Below, in pieces: positions 28,280 to 38,644 of a DNA stretch of 64,000 nt (its first letter is position 1; every line of letters begins with the position of its first letter). Below the pieces are notes generated by a model. That model had not been told where the DNA came from. It worked only from the letters and a program-made list of their open reading frames with translations, and ran no database searches. The DNA lies in contig NZ_JAQGKZ010000055.1 of assembly GCF_028289855.1 (NCBI RefSeq), positions 1 to 64,000 of the forward strand. The letters are read 5' to 3'. The position numbers were made by a program, and so were the translations under genes. This DNA is from Sphingomonas bacterium. Lineage in GTDB: Bacteria; Pseudomonadota; Alphaproteobacteria; Sphingomonadales; Sphingomonadaceae.

Positions 28280-29689
28280 TCATGCCGGCGAAAATGCTCG
28301 CCAAGCGAGGCATGCGATCAGTAAGATCAGCGGCGGCGTTGCGGCAAGCGCCAGCGTGGGTCGGGCGGTCTTTGTCCCGCCGAAAATATTGGCCGCGGCG
28401 ATGACCGCCGCGATCGCAGCCGCCAGCATGGTCCACCAGTGATAGCGCAGCTCCGACGCGACACTGAACGCGGCATAGCCCATGCCGTAGAGGAACGACG
28501 ACAGCGCCAGCGGCACGATCAGCCGGCGAGAGGGCAGCGTCGGCGCGATCACCAGCAACCCGAGCGCCAGCGCGATCCACACGATTGGCCAGCCGAGCGG
28601 GGTGCTCGCACTCCACATCGCCGCGGCGTCGATCGCACTCAGCAACGGGCCGGGCGTGACTCGGTACCCCCACTCGTTGGGTGGCGGGTCGATCTGCACC
28701 GCGCGCTCGGTTGCATCGCGCGAGAAAAGCCGCGTGTTGATGCTGAAATGCGCCAGCCGGTGCTCGGCATAGGCAATCGGGTGCGCCGCGACCTGGCTCA
28801 GCCACCAGCGATAGGGGCTGATATGCCGGGCCGCGAACGCCTCCTGGACGTTGTCGAACCCGATGTCGCACGGGTTCGCGCCCCACCAGGCATAACGGTC
28901 CCATTTCGACGGGTCGTAGCAGGCGCTGACGATGCCGGCGGGGTCGTCGCTGTCGTCGAAATCCGCGATCGGCGGGAACGCGTTGTGACCGCTGAAATGG
29001 GTGATGCCGCCCAGGTCGAACACCACCAGCGACAGGCCCACGCCGCTCGGCTTCGCGCCGATCAGGCGATTGGCGAGCGGGAGCGCGGCGATCATCACCG
29101 CACCGGTGACGGCAACGGCAGCGATAAGGCGAAGCCTCCCACGCCACCAGGCGGCGGGCAGCAACGCGACCGCGAGCGGGACGGTCGCGAGGAACGCGTT
29201 GAAGCGCAACGTGGCGGCGAAGATCAGCAACGCGATTCCCGCGATCCGCCATCCCGCCGCGCGTTGCTCGGGCTCAGCCCATGCCAGCGTGGCGGTGGCG
29301 GCGATCAGCGCGCCGGCCATCAGGCAATCCTTCAGCACCTCGCCGGTCAGCGCGAGTCCGAACGGCATCAATCCGCACGTCAGGATTGCGGCGGCCAACC
29401 AGCGCCGGTGCCGCTGGAGTGCCCAGCCCGCAAGCAGTGCCAGTCCACCCCATTCGAGCGCAAGCTGCAGCACAAGCATCGGCGCTGGCCCGCTATGAAT
29501 GGCGATCAACTGGCGCCACAGCCATTCCATCGCGGGCGGATGCCAGTCGTCGAAATCCCCGCTGACCGCCTGACCGTATTGCCGGATCGCGTCCCACGTC
29601 ATGAAGCCGGGCCAATAGGCGAGCGCGGTCAGGGTTGCGCCAGTTAGGGCGGCGAGTCCGATGAATAATGGAGCAAGGTGGCGGCGCAC
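28280..29689 (-). CDS. Multi-TM membrane protein (possible glycosyltransferase-like)
   Basis: Many TM segments; probable GTG start at 29689 (VRRHLAPLFIGLAALTGATLTALAYWPGFMTWDAIRQYGQ); the longer track ORF overlaps the VOC gene. Confidence 0.65.
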   Translation of the reverse strand: MRRHLAPLFIGLAALTGATLTALAYWPGFMTWDAIRQYGQAVSGDFDDWHPPAMEWLWRQLIAIHSGPAPMLVLQLALEWGGLALLAGWALQRHRRWLAAAILTCGLMPFGLALTGEVLKDCLMAGALIAATATLAWAEPEQRAAGWRIAGIALLIFAATLRFNAFLATVPLAVALLPAAWWRGRLRLIAAVAVTGAVMIAALPLANRLIGAKPSGVGLSLVVFDLGGITHFSGHNAFPPIADFDDSDDPAGIVSACYDPSKWDRYAWWGANPCDIGFDNVQEAFAARHISPYRWWLSQVAAHPIAYAEHRLAHFSINTRLFSRDATERAVQIDPPPNEWGYRVTPGPLLSAIDAAAMWSASTPLGWPIVWIALALGLLVIAPTLPSRRLIVPLALSSFLYGMGYAAFSVASELRYHWWTMLAAAIAAVIAAANIFGGTKTARPTLALAATPPLILLIACLAWRAFSPA

Positions 29690-29720
29690 CGGACGCTGCT
29701 CCGGCAAGCGGCCGCTTCCG

Positions 29721-30110
29721 TCAAGCGGCTTGCCGGTAACTGACGATCTCGAACTCGGTCCCGTCGAAATCGAGGAAATAGAAACGCCGCCCCGGTTCGT
29801 AGTCGCCATGGCTGAACGGGATCAGTCCGGCGGCTTCGACCCGGCGCTCCACATCGTCGAGATCGTCGACGACGATGCCGACATGGTTGAACGGACGGCC
29901 CTTGCGGAACGTGTCGGCGGGGGTGGCGTCGCCGTCGTGCGTGTAGAGCGCGATGTAGAACCGATCGTCGCCGACATGGATCGTTCGACCGCCGAGCGCC
30001 GAGGGGCCGCTCCAGCGCTCGTTCCAGCCGAACAGATCGTGGAGCAATTTGGCGCTGCGTTCGGGAGCACGGACGGTGAGATTTACGTGTTCGATAAAGG
30101 CGTTCGGCAT
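29721..30110 (-). CDS. VOC family (glyoxalase-like) protein
   Basis: MPNAFIEHVNLTVRAPERSAKLLHDLFGW...FNHVGIVVDDLDDVERRVEAAG...YFLDFDGTEFEIVSY. Confidence 0.92.
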   Translation of the reverse strand: MPNAFIEHVNLTVRAPERSAKLLHDLFGWNERWSGPSALGGRTIHVGDDRFYIALYTHDGDATPADTFRKGRPFNHVGIVVDDLDDVERRVEAAGLIPFSHGDYEPGRRFYFLDFDGTEFEIVSYRQAA

Positions 30111-30154
30111 TGCATGCTCCTGTTGGCCGGGTGCGGCGATTGCGAGTCGTACAA

Positions 30155-30172
30155 CCTCAAGTTAAGGTGAGG
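30155..30172. promoter_or_regulatory. SoxR-box-like operator between VOC gene and soxR
   Basis: CCTCAAGTTAAGGTGAGG, close to CCTCAAGTTAACTTGAGG; minus strand TTGACC-N19-TACGAC flanks it. Confidence 0.8.
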
Positions 30173-30177
30173 TCAAG

Positions 30178-30663
30178 ATGCCTTCTCCCAATCAAGAATC
30201 CGCGACGCTGACGATCGGCGATCTCGCCCGTCGCACCGGATTGTCGGTCTCAGCGATCCGCTTTTACGAGGAGAAGGGGTTGATCCAGCCGCACCGCAGC
30301 CGCGGCAATCAGCGGCGCTTCCTGCGCTCCGACATCCGCCGGCTGTCGTTCGCGCTGATCGCTCAACGGCTCGGCTTCACGCTGGAGCGGATCGCGACCG
30401 AGATGGCGCATCTGCCGCAGGGTCGCGCGCCGACCCAGGCCGATTGGACCCGGATCAGCGGGGGATTCAAGGCGGCACTCGACGCACGGATCGCGACGCT
30501 GGAGCGGATGCGCGATACGCTCGACGGGTGCATCGGCTGCGGGTGCCTCTCGCTCGATCGCTGTGCGCTCTACAATCCCGCCGACCGGCTGGCGGCGGAG
30601 GGGCCGGGGCCGCGGCTGGTGCTGCGCGATGAGCCTTTACCTGCGCGTGGTGTATCGCAATAA
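30178..30663 (+). CDS. soxR: Redox-sensitive MerR-family activator SoxR
   Basis: LTIGDLARRTGLSVSAIRFYEEKGLI; Fe-S cluster motif CIGCGCLSLDRC. Confidence 0.95.
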   Translation: MPSPNQESATLTIGDLARRTGLSVSAIRFYEEKGLIQPHRSRGNQRRFLRSDIRRLSFALIAQRLGFTLERIATEMAHLPQGRAPTQADWTRISGGFKAALDARIATLERMRDTLDGCIGCGCLSLDRCALYNPADRLAAEGPGPRLVLRDEPLPARGVSQ

Positions 30664-30712
30664 GTCACCAACGCTCGCGGATCGCCGGGCGATCGACGGA
30701 GTCGTAGAGGAT

Positions 30713-32944
30713 ATGCGGGCATGGATGATCGGGTTGGCCGCGCTGGCGGCGCCCGTCGCGATATGGGGTGGCGCGGCGATGGCTGCTGACGACACGCCGC
30801 AGGCGCTGACGCTCGAACGCATCTTCGCCAGCCCCGACCTGGCCGGGCCGCAGCCGCAATCGATGAAACTGTCGCCGGACGGCAAACTGGTGACGCTGCT
30901 CAAGCCGCGCGCCGATGAGCGCAACCGCTTCGACCTCTGGGCGCTCGACACCGCGACCGGGCAAGAGCGAATGCTGGTCGATTCGAAGAAGGTCGGCACC
31001 GGCGCCGATTTGACCGAAGCCGAAAAGATGCAGCGCGAACGCGACCGCACGCTGACCGGCAAGATCGGCATCGTCGCCTATGATTGGGCGCCCGACGGCA
31101 AGTCGATCCTCGTGCCGCTCGATGGCGACCTCTATTTGGCGACGCTCGACGGCAAGGTCACGCGGCTGACCAATTCGCCGGGCGGCGAGCTCAACCCGGC
31201 GATCAGCCCGGCGGGCGGGTTCGTCAGCTTCGTGCGCGACCAGAACCTCTACGCCCAGCCGCTCGGCGGCGGCGCGGCCAAGGCGCTGACCAGCGACGGC
31301 GCCGGCACGGTGCATTGGGGCGAAGCCGAGTTCGTCGCGCAGGAGGAGATGGACCGCCGCACCGGATACTGGTGGTCGCCGAAAGACCGGCTGGTCGCGG
31401 TCGAGCGGTTCGACGAAGCGCCGGTCGGCGTGGTCACGCGCGCGGCAATCGGCGCCGACGGCACCAAGGTGTACGAGCAGCGCTATCCGGCGGCGGGCAC
31501 CCCGAACGTGCGCGTCGAATTGTGGGTGATCGACCCAGCGAGTGGGCGCAAGGTCAAGATCGATCTGGGCAATGATCCCGATATCTATCTGGCGCGCGTC
31601 GACTGGACGCCCGACGGCAAGACGCTCCTCGTTCAGCGGGAGAATCGCGACCAGACGCTGCTCGACGTACTCGCGGTCGATCCGGCGACGGGCAAGGCGA
31701 AGACCTGGTTCAGCGAAAAGGCCGCGGCGAAGAGTTGGATCAACCTCAGCGACGATTATCGCGCGCTCGACGACGGCAGCCTAATCTGGTGGTCCGAACG
31801 CGACGGCTACGGGCATCTCTATCGCTTTGCCAAGGGCAAGTGGATGCAACTGACCAAGGGGCCATGGGTGGTGAGCAAGCTGGTCGGCGTCGATCAGGCG
31901 CGCGGGCGGCTCTATTTCCTCGGCAACAAGGACGATTTCCTCGAGCAACAGCTCTATTCGGTCGATATCGCCAAGCCCAACCAAATCACGCGGCTGACCG
32001 AGCGCGGCTGGTGGAACAGCGGCGCGGTGATGGACTCGGCGGCGACGCGATTGATCGTCACGCGCTCCAACCAGAACCAGCCACCGCAGACCTATCTCGC
32101 CGACCCGGCGGGCAAGCGGATCGCGTGGATCAACGAGAATGCGGTGAAGCCGGGGCATCCTTATTACCCGTATCTGGCCGATCACAAACAGCGAACGTTC
32201 GGGTCGTTCAAGGCGGCCGACGGATCGACGCTCTATTACGAGATGATTACGCCCAAGCTGGAGCCGGGCAAGCGCTATCCCATTTTCTACCAGCATTATG
32301 GCGGCCCGGGCACGCGCCAGCAGGTGACGCGCGCGTGGACCAGTCCGATCAGCCAATATATCGCCGATCAGGGCTATATCTATTTCCAGATCGACAATCG
32401 CGGCTCGAATTATCGCGGGAAGGCTTTCGAGGACCAGATCTATCGCGCGATGGGGACCGTCGAGGTCGCCGACCAGCTGGCGGGCGCGAAATGGATCAAG
32501 GCGCAATCGTACGTCGATCCCGCCCGGGTGGGCATCTATGGCTGGTCGTACGGCGGCTACATGACGCTCAAGATGCTGGAGGCCAATCCTGGCGCCTATG
32601 CGGCGGGCGTCTCGGGCGCGCCGGTGACGAAGTGGGAACTCTACGACACGCACTACACCGAACGGTATATGGGCAGCCCGAAGACGGACGCGAAGGCTTA
32701 TGCTGCCTCGGATGCGATGGGCGACTCGACGAAGATCGCCGATCCGCTGATGCTGATCCACGGCATGTCGGACGATAACGTCGTGTTCGAGAATTCGACC
32801 GCGTTCGCCGCGAAGATGCAGGCCGCAGACCGCCCGTTCGAGATGATGTTCTACCCCGGCAAGACCCACGCCGCGGGCGGCAGCGTCCATGCGTGGCGGA
32901 CGATCATGGATTTCTTCGACCGGACGGTGAAGAACAAGCGCTAG
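30713..32944 (+). CDS. S9 family peptidase (dipeptidyl-peptidase IV type)
   Basis: Signal peptide; catalytic GWSYGGYMTLKMLE; HGMSDDNVVFENS; KTHAAGG. Confidence 0.95.
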   Translation: MRAWMIGLAALAAPVAIWGGAAMAADDTPQALTLERIFASPDLAGPQPQSMKLSPDGKLVTLLKPRADERNRFDLWALDTATGQERMLVDSKKVGTGADLTEAEKMQRERDRTLTGKIGIVAYDWAPDGKSILVPLDGDLYLATLDGKVTRLTNSPGGELNPAISPAGGFVSFVRDQNLYAQPLGGGAAKALTSDGAGTVHWGEAEFVAQEEMDRRTGYWWSPKDRLVAVERFDEAPVGVVTRAAIGADGTKVYEQRYPAAGTPNVRVELWVIDPASGRKVKIDLGNDPDIYLARVDWTPDGKTLLVQRENRDQTLLDVLAVDPATGKAKTWFSEKAAAKSWINLSDDYRALDDGSLIWWSERDGYGHLYRFAKGKWMQLTKGPWVVSKLVGVDQARGRLYFLGNKDDFLEQQLYSVDIAKPNQITRLTERGWWNSGAVMDSAATRLIVTRSNQNQPPQTYLADPAGKRIAWINENAVKPGHPYYPYLADHKQRTFGSFKAADGSTLYYEMITPKLEPGKRYPIFYQHYGGPGTRQQVTRAWTSPISQYIADQGYIYFQIDNRGSNYRGKAFEDQIYRAMGTVEVADQLAGAKWIKAQSYVDPARVGIYGWSYGGYMTLKMLEANPGAYAAGVSGAPVTKWELYDTHYTERYMGSPKTDAKAYAASDAMGDSTKIADPLMLIHGMSDDNVVFENSTAFAAKMQAADRPFEMMFYPGKTHAAGGSVHAWRTIMDFFDRTVKNKR

Positions 32945-34170
32945 AGGTCGCGCAGCGCCGCGATCAGCCGGTCGACTTCTTCGGTCGTGCTGTAATGGCA
33001 TAGACCGACGCGGAGCAGCCCGCCCGGACCGGCCAGGCCGAGCCGGTCGATCGCCTCGACCGCGTAGAAATGTCCGGCCCAGGCGAAGATGCCGCGATCG
33101 GCGAGATGCTGCGATACCGCCTGAGGGTCGTGGCCGGCGAGCGTGAACGAAAAGGTCGGCACGCGGCCGTCCATCGTCGGCGGGCCCCACAGCTTGAGGC
33201 CGGGGATCGTGGCGAGGCCGGCCAACATATGCTCGCCGATGCCGCGCTCATACACGGCGATCGAAGTCATCGCCGCGATCAGGCGGGCACGGCGGCTGTT
33301 GGCGGCGGGATCGGCGTCGCCGCCGAGCCATTCGAGATAGTCGATCGCGCCGAGCACGCCGGCCTGGCCTTCGAACGATGGCGTGCCGGTTTCGAACCGG
33401 TGCGCGCCGTCGCCGCCGGCCGGGCGAACCTTATAGGCGCGCGGGGACAGGCCGGCACGCATCCACAGCACGCCCTGGTGCGGCCCGAAAAATTTGTACG
33501 GCGAGCAAGCGAGAAAGTCGCAGCCGAGCGTAGCGACATCGGTGACGACGTGCGGGACCGACTGAACCGCATCGATATACGTCAGCGCGTCGCTCCGCGC
33601 GCGGACCAGCACGCAGGCTTCCGCGACCGGGTTGAGCGTGCCGAGCGCGTTGCTTGCCATGCCGAGCGCGACCAGCCTGGTCTTCGGCCCGAGCAGTGCC
33701 GCCAGGTCGTCGAGCGACCAGCGCCCGGTTGTGGGATCGAAATCGAGCCAGCGCACGCTCATCCCGCGATCCTCGGCGACCTGGAGCCAGGGCGCGACAT
33801 TGGCGTCATGGTCGAGCCGCGTGACAATCAGTTCGTCGCCCGCCCGCCAATCGCGGGCCAGCGCACGCGACACCGCGAAGGTGATCGATGTCATGTTGGG
33901 CCCGAACGCGATCTCCGCCGGCTTGGCCCCGAGCAGGTCCGCCATCGCCGCCTGCGCCTGCGCGCACATCGCCGCCGTCTCTATCGAGGTCGCAAACGGG
34001 CCGCCGGCATGCGCCGACCCTTCGCTCATTCGTTGTGCGACGCCGGCGATTGCGCGATCGCATGCCGCGGTCCCGCCGGGCGCGTCGAAATAGACCGCGG
34101 GTTGACCCGATACGTGCCGCGACAAGGCCGGGAAATGCGATCGGACGGCTGCTATCGGGAAATCGGGCAT
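32941..34170 (-). CDS. Cysteine desulfurase-like class V aminotransferase
   Basis: YFDAPGGTAACDRAI; SPYKFFGPHQGVLWM PLP-lysine region. Confidence 0.88.
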   Translation of the reverse strand: MPDFPIAAVRSHFPALSRHVSGQPAVYFDAPGGTAACDRAIAGVAQRMSEGSAHAGGPFATSIETAAMCAQAQAAMADLLGAKPAEIAFGPNMTSITFAVSRALARDWRAGDELIVTRLDHDANVAPWLQVAEDRGMSVRWLDFDPTTGRWSLDDLAALLGPKTRLVALGMASNALGTLNPVAEACVLVRARSDALTYIDAVQSVPHVVTDVATLGCDFLACSPYKFFGPHQGVLWMRAGLSPRAYKVRPAGGDGAHRFETGTPSFEGQAGVLGAIDYLEWLGGDADPAANSRRARLIAAMTSIAVYERGIGEHMLAGLATIPGLKLWGPPTMDGRVPTFSFTLAGHDPQAVSQHLADRGIFAWAGHFYAVEAIDRLGLAGPGGLLRVGLCHYSTTEEVDRLIAALRDL

Positions 34171-34276
34171 CAATCTGACCTTCGCGGGGCACCAAGAAAA
34201 GCGCGCTTCCATTCTGCCCGACCGAGCCTAAGTAGCAAGCGCCGCCGACTGGGCGCGCAAATGTGGGAATAGTCAG

Positions 34277-35305
34277 ATGGGTTACCGGATCGTCGTCGCG
34301 GGAGCGACGGGCAATGTCGGGCGCGAGATGCTCAATATCCTGGCGGAACGCGAGTTTCCGGCGGACGAGATCGCCGTCGTCGCGTCGGCGCGTAGCCAGG
34401 GCGATATCGTCGATTTCGGTGAGACCGGGAAGCAGTTCAAGGTCCAGAATATCGAGCATTTCGATCCCCAGGGCTGGGACATTGCGTTGTTCGCGATCGG
34501 GTCGGAGGGCTCCAGGCTCCACGCCCCGCGCTTCGCCGCGGCGGGCTGCACAGTGATCGACAATGCCTCGCTCTACCGTATGGACCCCGACGTGCCGCTG
34601 ATCGTGCCCGAGGTGAACCCCGAGGCGATCGAGGGCTATCGCGCCAAGAACATCATCGCCAATCCCAATTGCTCGACCGCGCAGATGGTCGTCGCGCTCA
34701 AGCCGCTGCACGATGCCGCGCGGATCAAGCGCGTCGTGGTGGCGACCTACCAATCGGTCTCGGGCGCTGGCAAGGCGGGGATGGACGAGCTGTTCGAACA
34801 ATCGCGCAACATCTTCGTCGGCGACCCCGCCACGCCGAGCAAGTTCACCAAGCAGATCGCGTTCAACGTGATCCCGCACATCGACGCCTTCCTCGACGAC
34901 GGATCGACCAAGGAAGAGTGGAAGATGGTGGTCGAGACCAAGAAGATCCTCGACCCCAGGATCAAGGTCCATGCGACCTGCGTGCGCGTGCCGGTGTTCG
35001 TCGGGCATTCGGAAGCGATCAACATCGAGTTCGAAGACGAAATCTCCGCCGCGCAAGCCAAGCGCATCCTGCGCGAGGCACCGGGGGTTATGCTGATCGA
35101 CAAGCATGAGGACGGCGGATACGTCACGCCGATCGAATGCGTCGGCGAATACGCGACCTTCATCAGCCGCGTGCGCGAGGACCCGACGGTGGAGAACGGG
35201 CTCAGCCTGTGGTGCGTCAGCGATAACCTCCGCAAGGGCGCGGCGCTCAACGCGGTGCAGATCGCCGAGTTGCTCGGAAGGCGGCATCTGCAGAAGGCAG
35301 CGTGA
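34277..35305 (+). CDS. asd: Aspartate-semialdehyde dehydrogenase
   Basis: MGYRIVVAGATGNVGREMLNILAEREFP; NPNCSTAQMV. Confidence 0.98.
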   Translation: MGYRIVVAGATGNVGREMLNILAEREFPADEIAVVASARSQGDIVDFGETGKQFKVQNIEHFDPQGWDIALFAIGSEGSRLHAPRFAAAGCTVIDNASLYRMDPDVPLIVPEVNPEAIEGYRAKNIIANPNCSTAQMVVALKPLHDAARIKRVVVATYQSVSGAGKAGMDELFEQSRNIFVGDPATPSKFTKQIAFNVIPHIDAFLDDGSTKEEWKMVVETKKILDPRIKVHATCVRVPVFVGHSEAINIEFEDEISAAQAKRILREAPGVMLIDKHEDGGYVTPIECVGEYATFISRVREDPTVENGLSLWCVSDNLRKGAALNAVQIAELLGRRHLQKAA

Positions 35306-35955
35306 GCGGGTATATCGCCGCCTGGCGCGCGCTGCCCCGTCGCCAGTTCGCGGCGTTGACCGTGCTGGCGGTTGCGGTCGCGCTCGCCAATGTCGACCAG
35401 CCCTATCCGGCGGTCGCGCCGCTTCAGCATATTCCGACCGTCTTGCTGATCCTGGCCGCGCCGCCTTTGCTGCGGCGCTGGCCGCTGTCGAACGGGGCAG
35501 TGTGGTCGGTCGCGGCGTTCTTTTTGCTGCATACCGTTGCGGGCCGATGGACCTATTCGAACGTTCCCTACGATGCATGGGCCCATGCGCTGACCGGCCA
35601 CACGATCAACGAATTGTTCGGCGCCACGCGAAACGGTTTCGACCGCCTCGTGCATTTGAGCTTCGGCCTTCTCGCAATACGTCCGGTCGCAGAAGTGATG
35701 CGGCGTCATGCGGGCAGCGGAGTGCGAGCAAGCCTGTGGACGGCGTTCCTGTTCGTCGGCGCGGTCAGTGCGCTGTATGAAATCTTCGAATGGACGCTGA
35801 CGATGATGGTCGCGCCCGGGCTGGCCGACGACTATAACGGTCAGCAAGGCGACGTGTGGGATGCCCAGAAGGACATGGCGATCGCGATGGTCGGCGCGGC
35901 GATCGGCTGGGTGATGGAGATGTTCCGGGCCCGCCGTGGTAATACAGCACCTTGA
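35302..35955 (+). CDS. DUF2238/YjdF-like membrane protein
   Basis: Multi-TM; WTYSNVPYDAW, FDRLVHLSFGLL, YEIFEWTLTMM, GQQGDVWDAQKDMAIAMVGA. Confidence 0.82.
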   Translation: MSGYIAAWRALPRRQFAALTVLAVAVALANVDQPYPAVAPLQHIPTVLLILAAPPLLRRWPLSNGAVWSVAAFFLLHTVAGRWTYSNVPYDAWAHALTGHTINELFGATRNGFDRLVHLSFGLLAIRPVAEVMRRHAGSGVRASLWTAFLFVGAVSALYEIFEWTLTMMVAPGLADDYNGQQGDVWDAQKDMAIAMVGAAIGWVMEMFRARRGNTAP

Positions 35956-35975
35956 CCGCTTTGTGAGGTGACACG

Positions 35976-36626
35976 ATGGGCCTGCATGCCGACCTCTATT
36001 TCTCTTTCCGCAGCCCCTATTCGTACCTCGCGCTGCCGCGCTGGCGGGAAATCGAGCGCGACTATCACCTGACGATCGATCTCAAGCCGGTCTATCCGCT
36101 CGCGATCCGCCAGCCCGATTTCTTCGAGCGCAACCATCCGAACTGGCTGGGCTACACCATCCGCGACGTGTTCCGCGTCGCGCAGCATCAAGGTATCCCG
36201 TTTGCGCCGCCGCGTCCCGATCCGATCGTACAGAACGTCGCGACGCGCCAGATCGCCGACGACCAGCCGTATATCTACCGCCTCGTGCGAACCGGTCAGG
36301 CGGCGGCGCGGCGGGGCAGGGGGTTCGCCTATGCCGACGAAGTCGCGCAGCTGATCTGGGGCGGAACCGCCGGGTGGCATCAGGACGATCATTTGGCCGG
36401 CGCGGCGGCGCGCGCGGGGCTCGACATGGCCGAACTCGACGCCGAGGCGGAGCGCGACGCCGAAGCGATCGATCTGGAAGTCGCCGCCAATCAGGCCGCG
36501 CTGGAGGCGGCCGGGCATTGGGGTGTGCCGACTCTAGTGTTCGATGGCGAGCCGTTCTTCGGCCAGGATCGCATCGACCTCGCAATGTGGCGGATGGAGC
36601 AAGCGGGCCTGGAGAAACGAGCATGA
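35976..36626 (+). CDS. DsbA-family / 2-hydroxychromene-2-carboxylate isomerase-like protein
   Basis: LHADLYFSFRSPYSYLALPRWREIERDY; GHWGVPTLVFDGEPFFGQDRIDLAMW. Confidence 0.9.
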   Translation: MGLHADLYFSFRSPYSYLALPRWREIERDYHLTIDLKPVYPLAIRQPDFFERNHPNWLGYTIRDVFRVAQHQGIPFAPPRPDPIVQNVATRQIADDQPYIYRLVRTGQAAARRGRGFAYADEVAQLIWGGTAGWHQDDHLAGAAARAGLDMAELDAEAERDAEAIDLEVAANQAALEAAGHWGVPTLVFDGEPFFGQDRIDLAMWRMEQAGLEKRA

Positions 36627-37057
36627 CTATCGAGGGCGGGTGCCGTTGCGGCGCGGTGCGCTACGAAATCGCGCAGGACGATTTACCCCCGATCTACGCT
36701 TGCCATTGCCACATCTGCCAGCGCGCGACGGGCAGCGCGTTCAGCGTGCAGGCATTGGTGCGCGAGGATCGCTTGTCGGTCACCGGGCCCATCGTCGTGC
36801 GTGAGATTACGACCGAGGATCGCGTCTCGATCCAGCGCTTCTGCGGCGAATGCTACGCGCGGGTCTACAATACGAACTCCGTGCGGCCGGGCATTGCGGT
36901 CGTTCGCGGCGGCACGCTCGACCGGTCGGAAGAACTGGCGTGCAAGGCGCATATCTTCACTGCGTACAAACAGGCTTGGGTGACTCTACCACTCGAGGTG
37001 CCGCAATGGCCCGAAGCCGCGCCGACCGACGAATTCGTCGCCGCACTGACGCGGTGA
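36623..37057 (+). CDS. GFA family protein
   Basis: GGCRCGAVRYEI, CHCHICQRATGSAF, RFCGECYARVY zinc-binding Cys pattern. Confidence 0.92.
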   Translation: MTIEGGCRCGAVRYEIAQDDLPPIYACHCHICQRATGSAFSVQALVREDRLSVTGPIVVREITTEDRVSIQRFCGECYARVYNTNSVRPGIAVVRGGTLDRSEELACKAHIFTAYKQAWVTLPLEVPQWPEAAPTDEFVAALTR

Positions 37058-37060
37058 CGC

Positions 37061-38644
37061 CTATTCGGAGTGTACGACTTCGACCTTACCCCTGGGCTTC
37101 TCGATCAGCAGGAGCAGCGGCATGACGAGCAACGTGATCCAGGCCATCAGATAAAAATCATCGATATAGGCGACCATCGCGGCCTGTTTGTTGATCATGC
37201 CGTCGACCATTCCAAAGATCGCATCCGACCCAACACCGAACTGGTCGAGCTGGCCGAGATTCATGCCCGGCAGGGTCTTTTCGGTGATGTGCTGCGCCAG
37301 GTCGGAATGGCTCTGCTGGATGTTGCGCGCCAGGAACACGGTCACCATCGAAATGCCCGCCGATTGCCCGATCGAGCGCATCAGGTTGAGGAGGCTCGAC
37401 CCGTCGGTGCGATAGCGCTGGTCGAGCGTCGCGAAGGCGATCGCGTTGAGCGGCATGAACACCAGCCCCATGCCCAGCCCCTGAATGAAGCCCGAACTGA
37501 CGACGAACCAGCTGTCGATTTGCAGCGACCATCCCGCCATCAAACGCAGCGAATATGCAAAAACGAGCAGGCCGACGGCAATCACCAGCCGCGTATCGAT
37601 CCGCCGCATCAGCATCGGGCCGATCGCCATCGTGACCAGCACGCCTACGCCGCGCGGCGCCATCATCAGACCGGTCTGGACCACCGAATAGCCGAATAAT
37701 TGCTGGAGCATCGAGGGCAGCAACGCCATCGGCGCCATCGTCGAAATCCCGATGACGATCATGAAGAACATGCCCATCACAAGGTTGCGGTTCTTGAACA
37801 AATGCCGGTCGAACAGGGGTTTCTTCGCTGTCGCCAGGTGGATGAGCGCCATCCACAGGGCACCGATAGCGACGAGCCCTTCGGTGATGATTTCCCAGCT
37901 GCAGAACCAATCCTGGTTCTGGCCGCGGTCGAGCATCAGCTGGAAGCTCGCGACCGCGAGGCCAAGGAAGATGAACCCGGTAAAGTCGAAATTACGCGCC
38001 GCCTTCGGACGGGACGGCAGCAGGAACCACAGCACGGCAAAGGTCAGCAGACCGACGGGTAAGTTGACGTAAAAACACCAGCGCCAGTTGAAATTGTCGG
38101 TCAGATAGCCGCCGATGACGGGTCCCAGAATCGGGCCGACCATCACCCCCATACCCCAGATCGACATCGCCTTGGCCTGGCCTTCGGGAGGGCTGATGTC
38201 GATCATCGCGGTTTGTGACAGCGGGCCGATGAACGCGGCGAACACACCCTGCATGATGCGGAACGCGACCATTTCGTCGAGCGAAACGGCGGTGCCGCAC
38301 AGCATCGACGCGATGATGAACCCGCCGACCGCCAGCAAGAACAGGTTGCGCGATCCGAGCCGGTCGCTGAGCCAGCCGGTCGCGGGCAGCGCGATGGCCG
38401 TGGCGATGATATAGCTGGTCAGCACCCACGTGATGGTGTCGTTCGTCGCACCCAGCGCCGTCGTCATGTGCGGCAGCGCGACATTGGCGATCGTGGTGTC
38501 GAGGATCTGCATGATCATCGCACCCATCACGCCGATCATCAGCAGTGGGCGGTTGGCCGTCACCAGCATCGACCTGCCGGGCGTCGGTCCAGCAGGCGCG
38601 GCTGCGGCCGGTCCGCCCCGCCCGGGGGCGGCAACACTAGCCAT
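37061..38644 (-). CDS. DHA2 family MFS multidrug efflux transporter (EmrB/QacA type)
   Basis: IMQILDTTIANVALPHM; multi-TM; WRWCFYVNLPVGL. Confidence 0.95.
   Translation of the reverse strand: MASVAAPGRGGPAAAAPAGPTPGRSMLVTANRPLLMIGVMGAMIMQILDTTIANVALPHMTTALGATNDTITWVLTSYIIATAIALPATGWLSDRLGSRNLFLLAVGGFIIASMLCGTAVSLDEMVAFRIMQGVFAAFIGPLSQTAMIDISPPEGQAKAMSIWGMGVMVGPILGPVIGGYLTDNFNWRWCFYVNLPVGLLTFAVLWFLLPSRPKAARNFDFTGFIFLGLAVASFQLMLDRGQNQDWFCSWEIITEGLVAIGALWMALIHLATAKKPLFDRHLFKNRNLVMGMFFMIVIGISTMAPMALLPSMLQQLFGYSVVQTGLMMAPRGVGVLVTMAIGPMLMRRIDTRLVIAVGLLVFAYSLRLMAGWSLQIDSWFVVSSGFIQGLGMGLVFMPLNAIAFATLDQRYRTDGSSLLNLMRSIGQSAGISMVTVFLARNIQQSHSDLAQHITEKTLPGMNLGQLDQFGVGSDAIFGMVDGMINKQAAMVAYIDDFYLMAWITLLVMPLLLLIEKPRGKVEVVHSE

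Noticed and set aside
33806-35578. 590-aa minus-strand ORF spanning the asd gene and the 5' part of the aminotransferase gene
   Set aside because: Spans two real genes; asd on the opposite strand is unequivocal.
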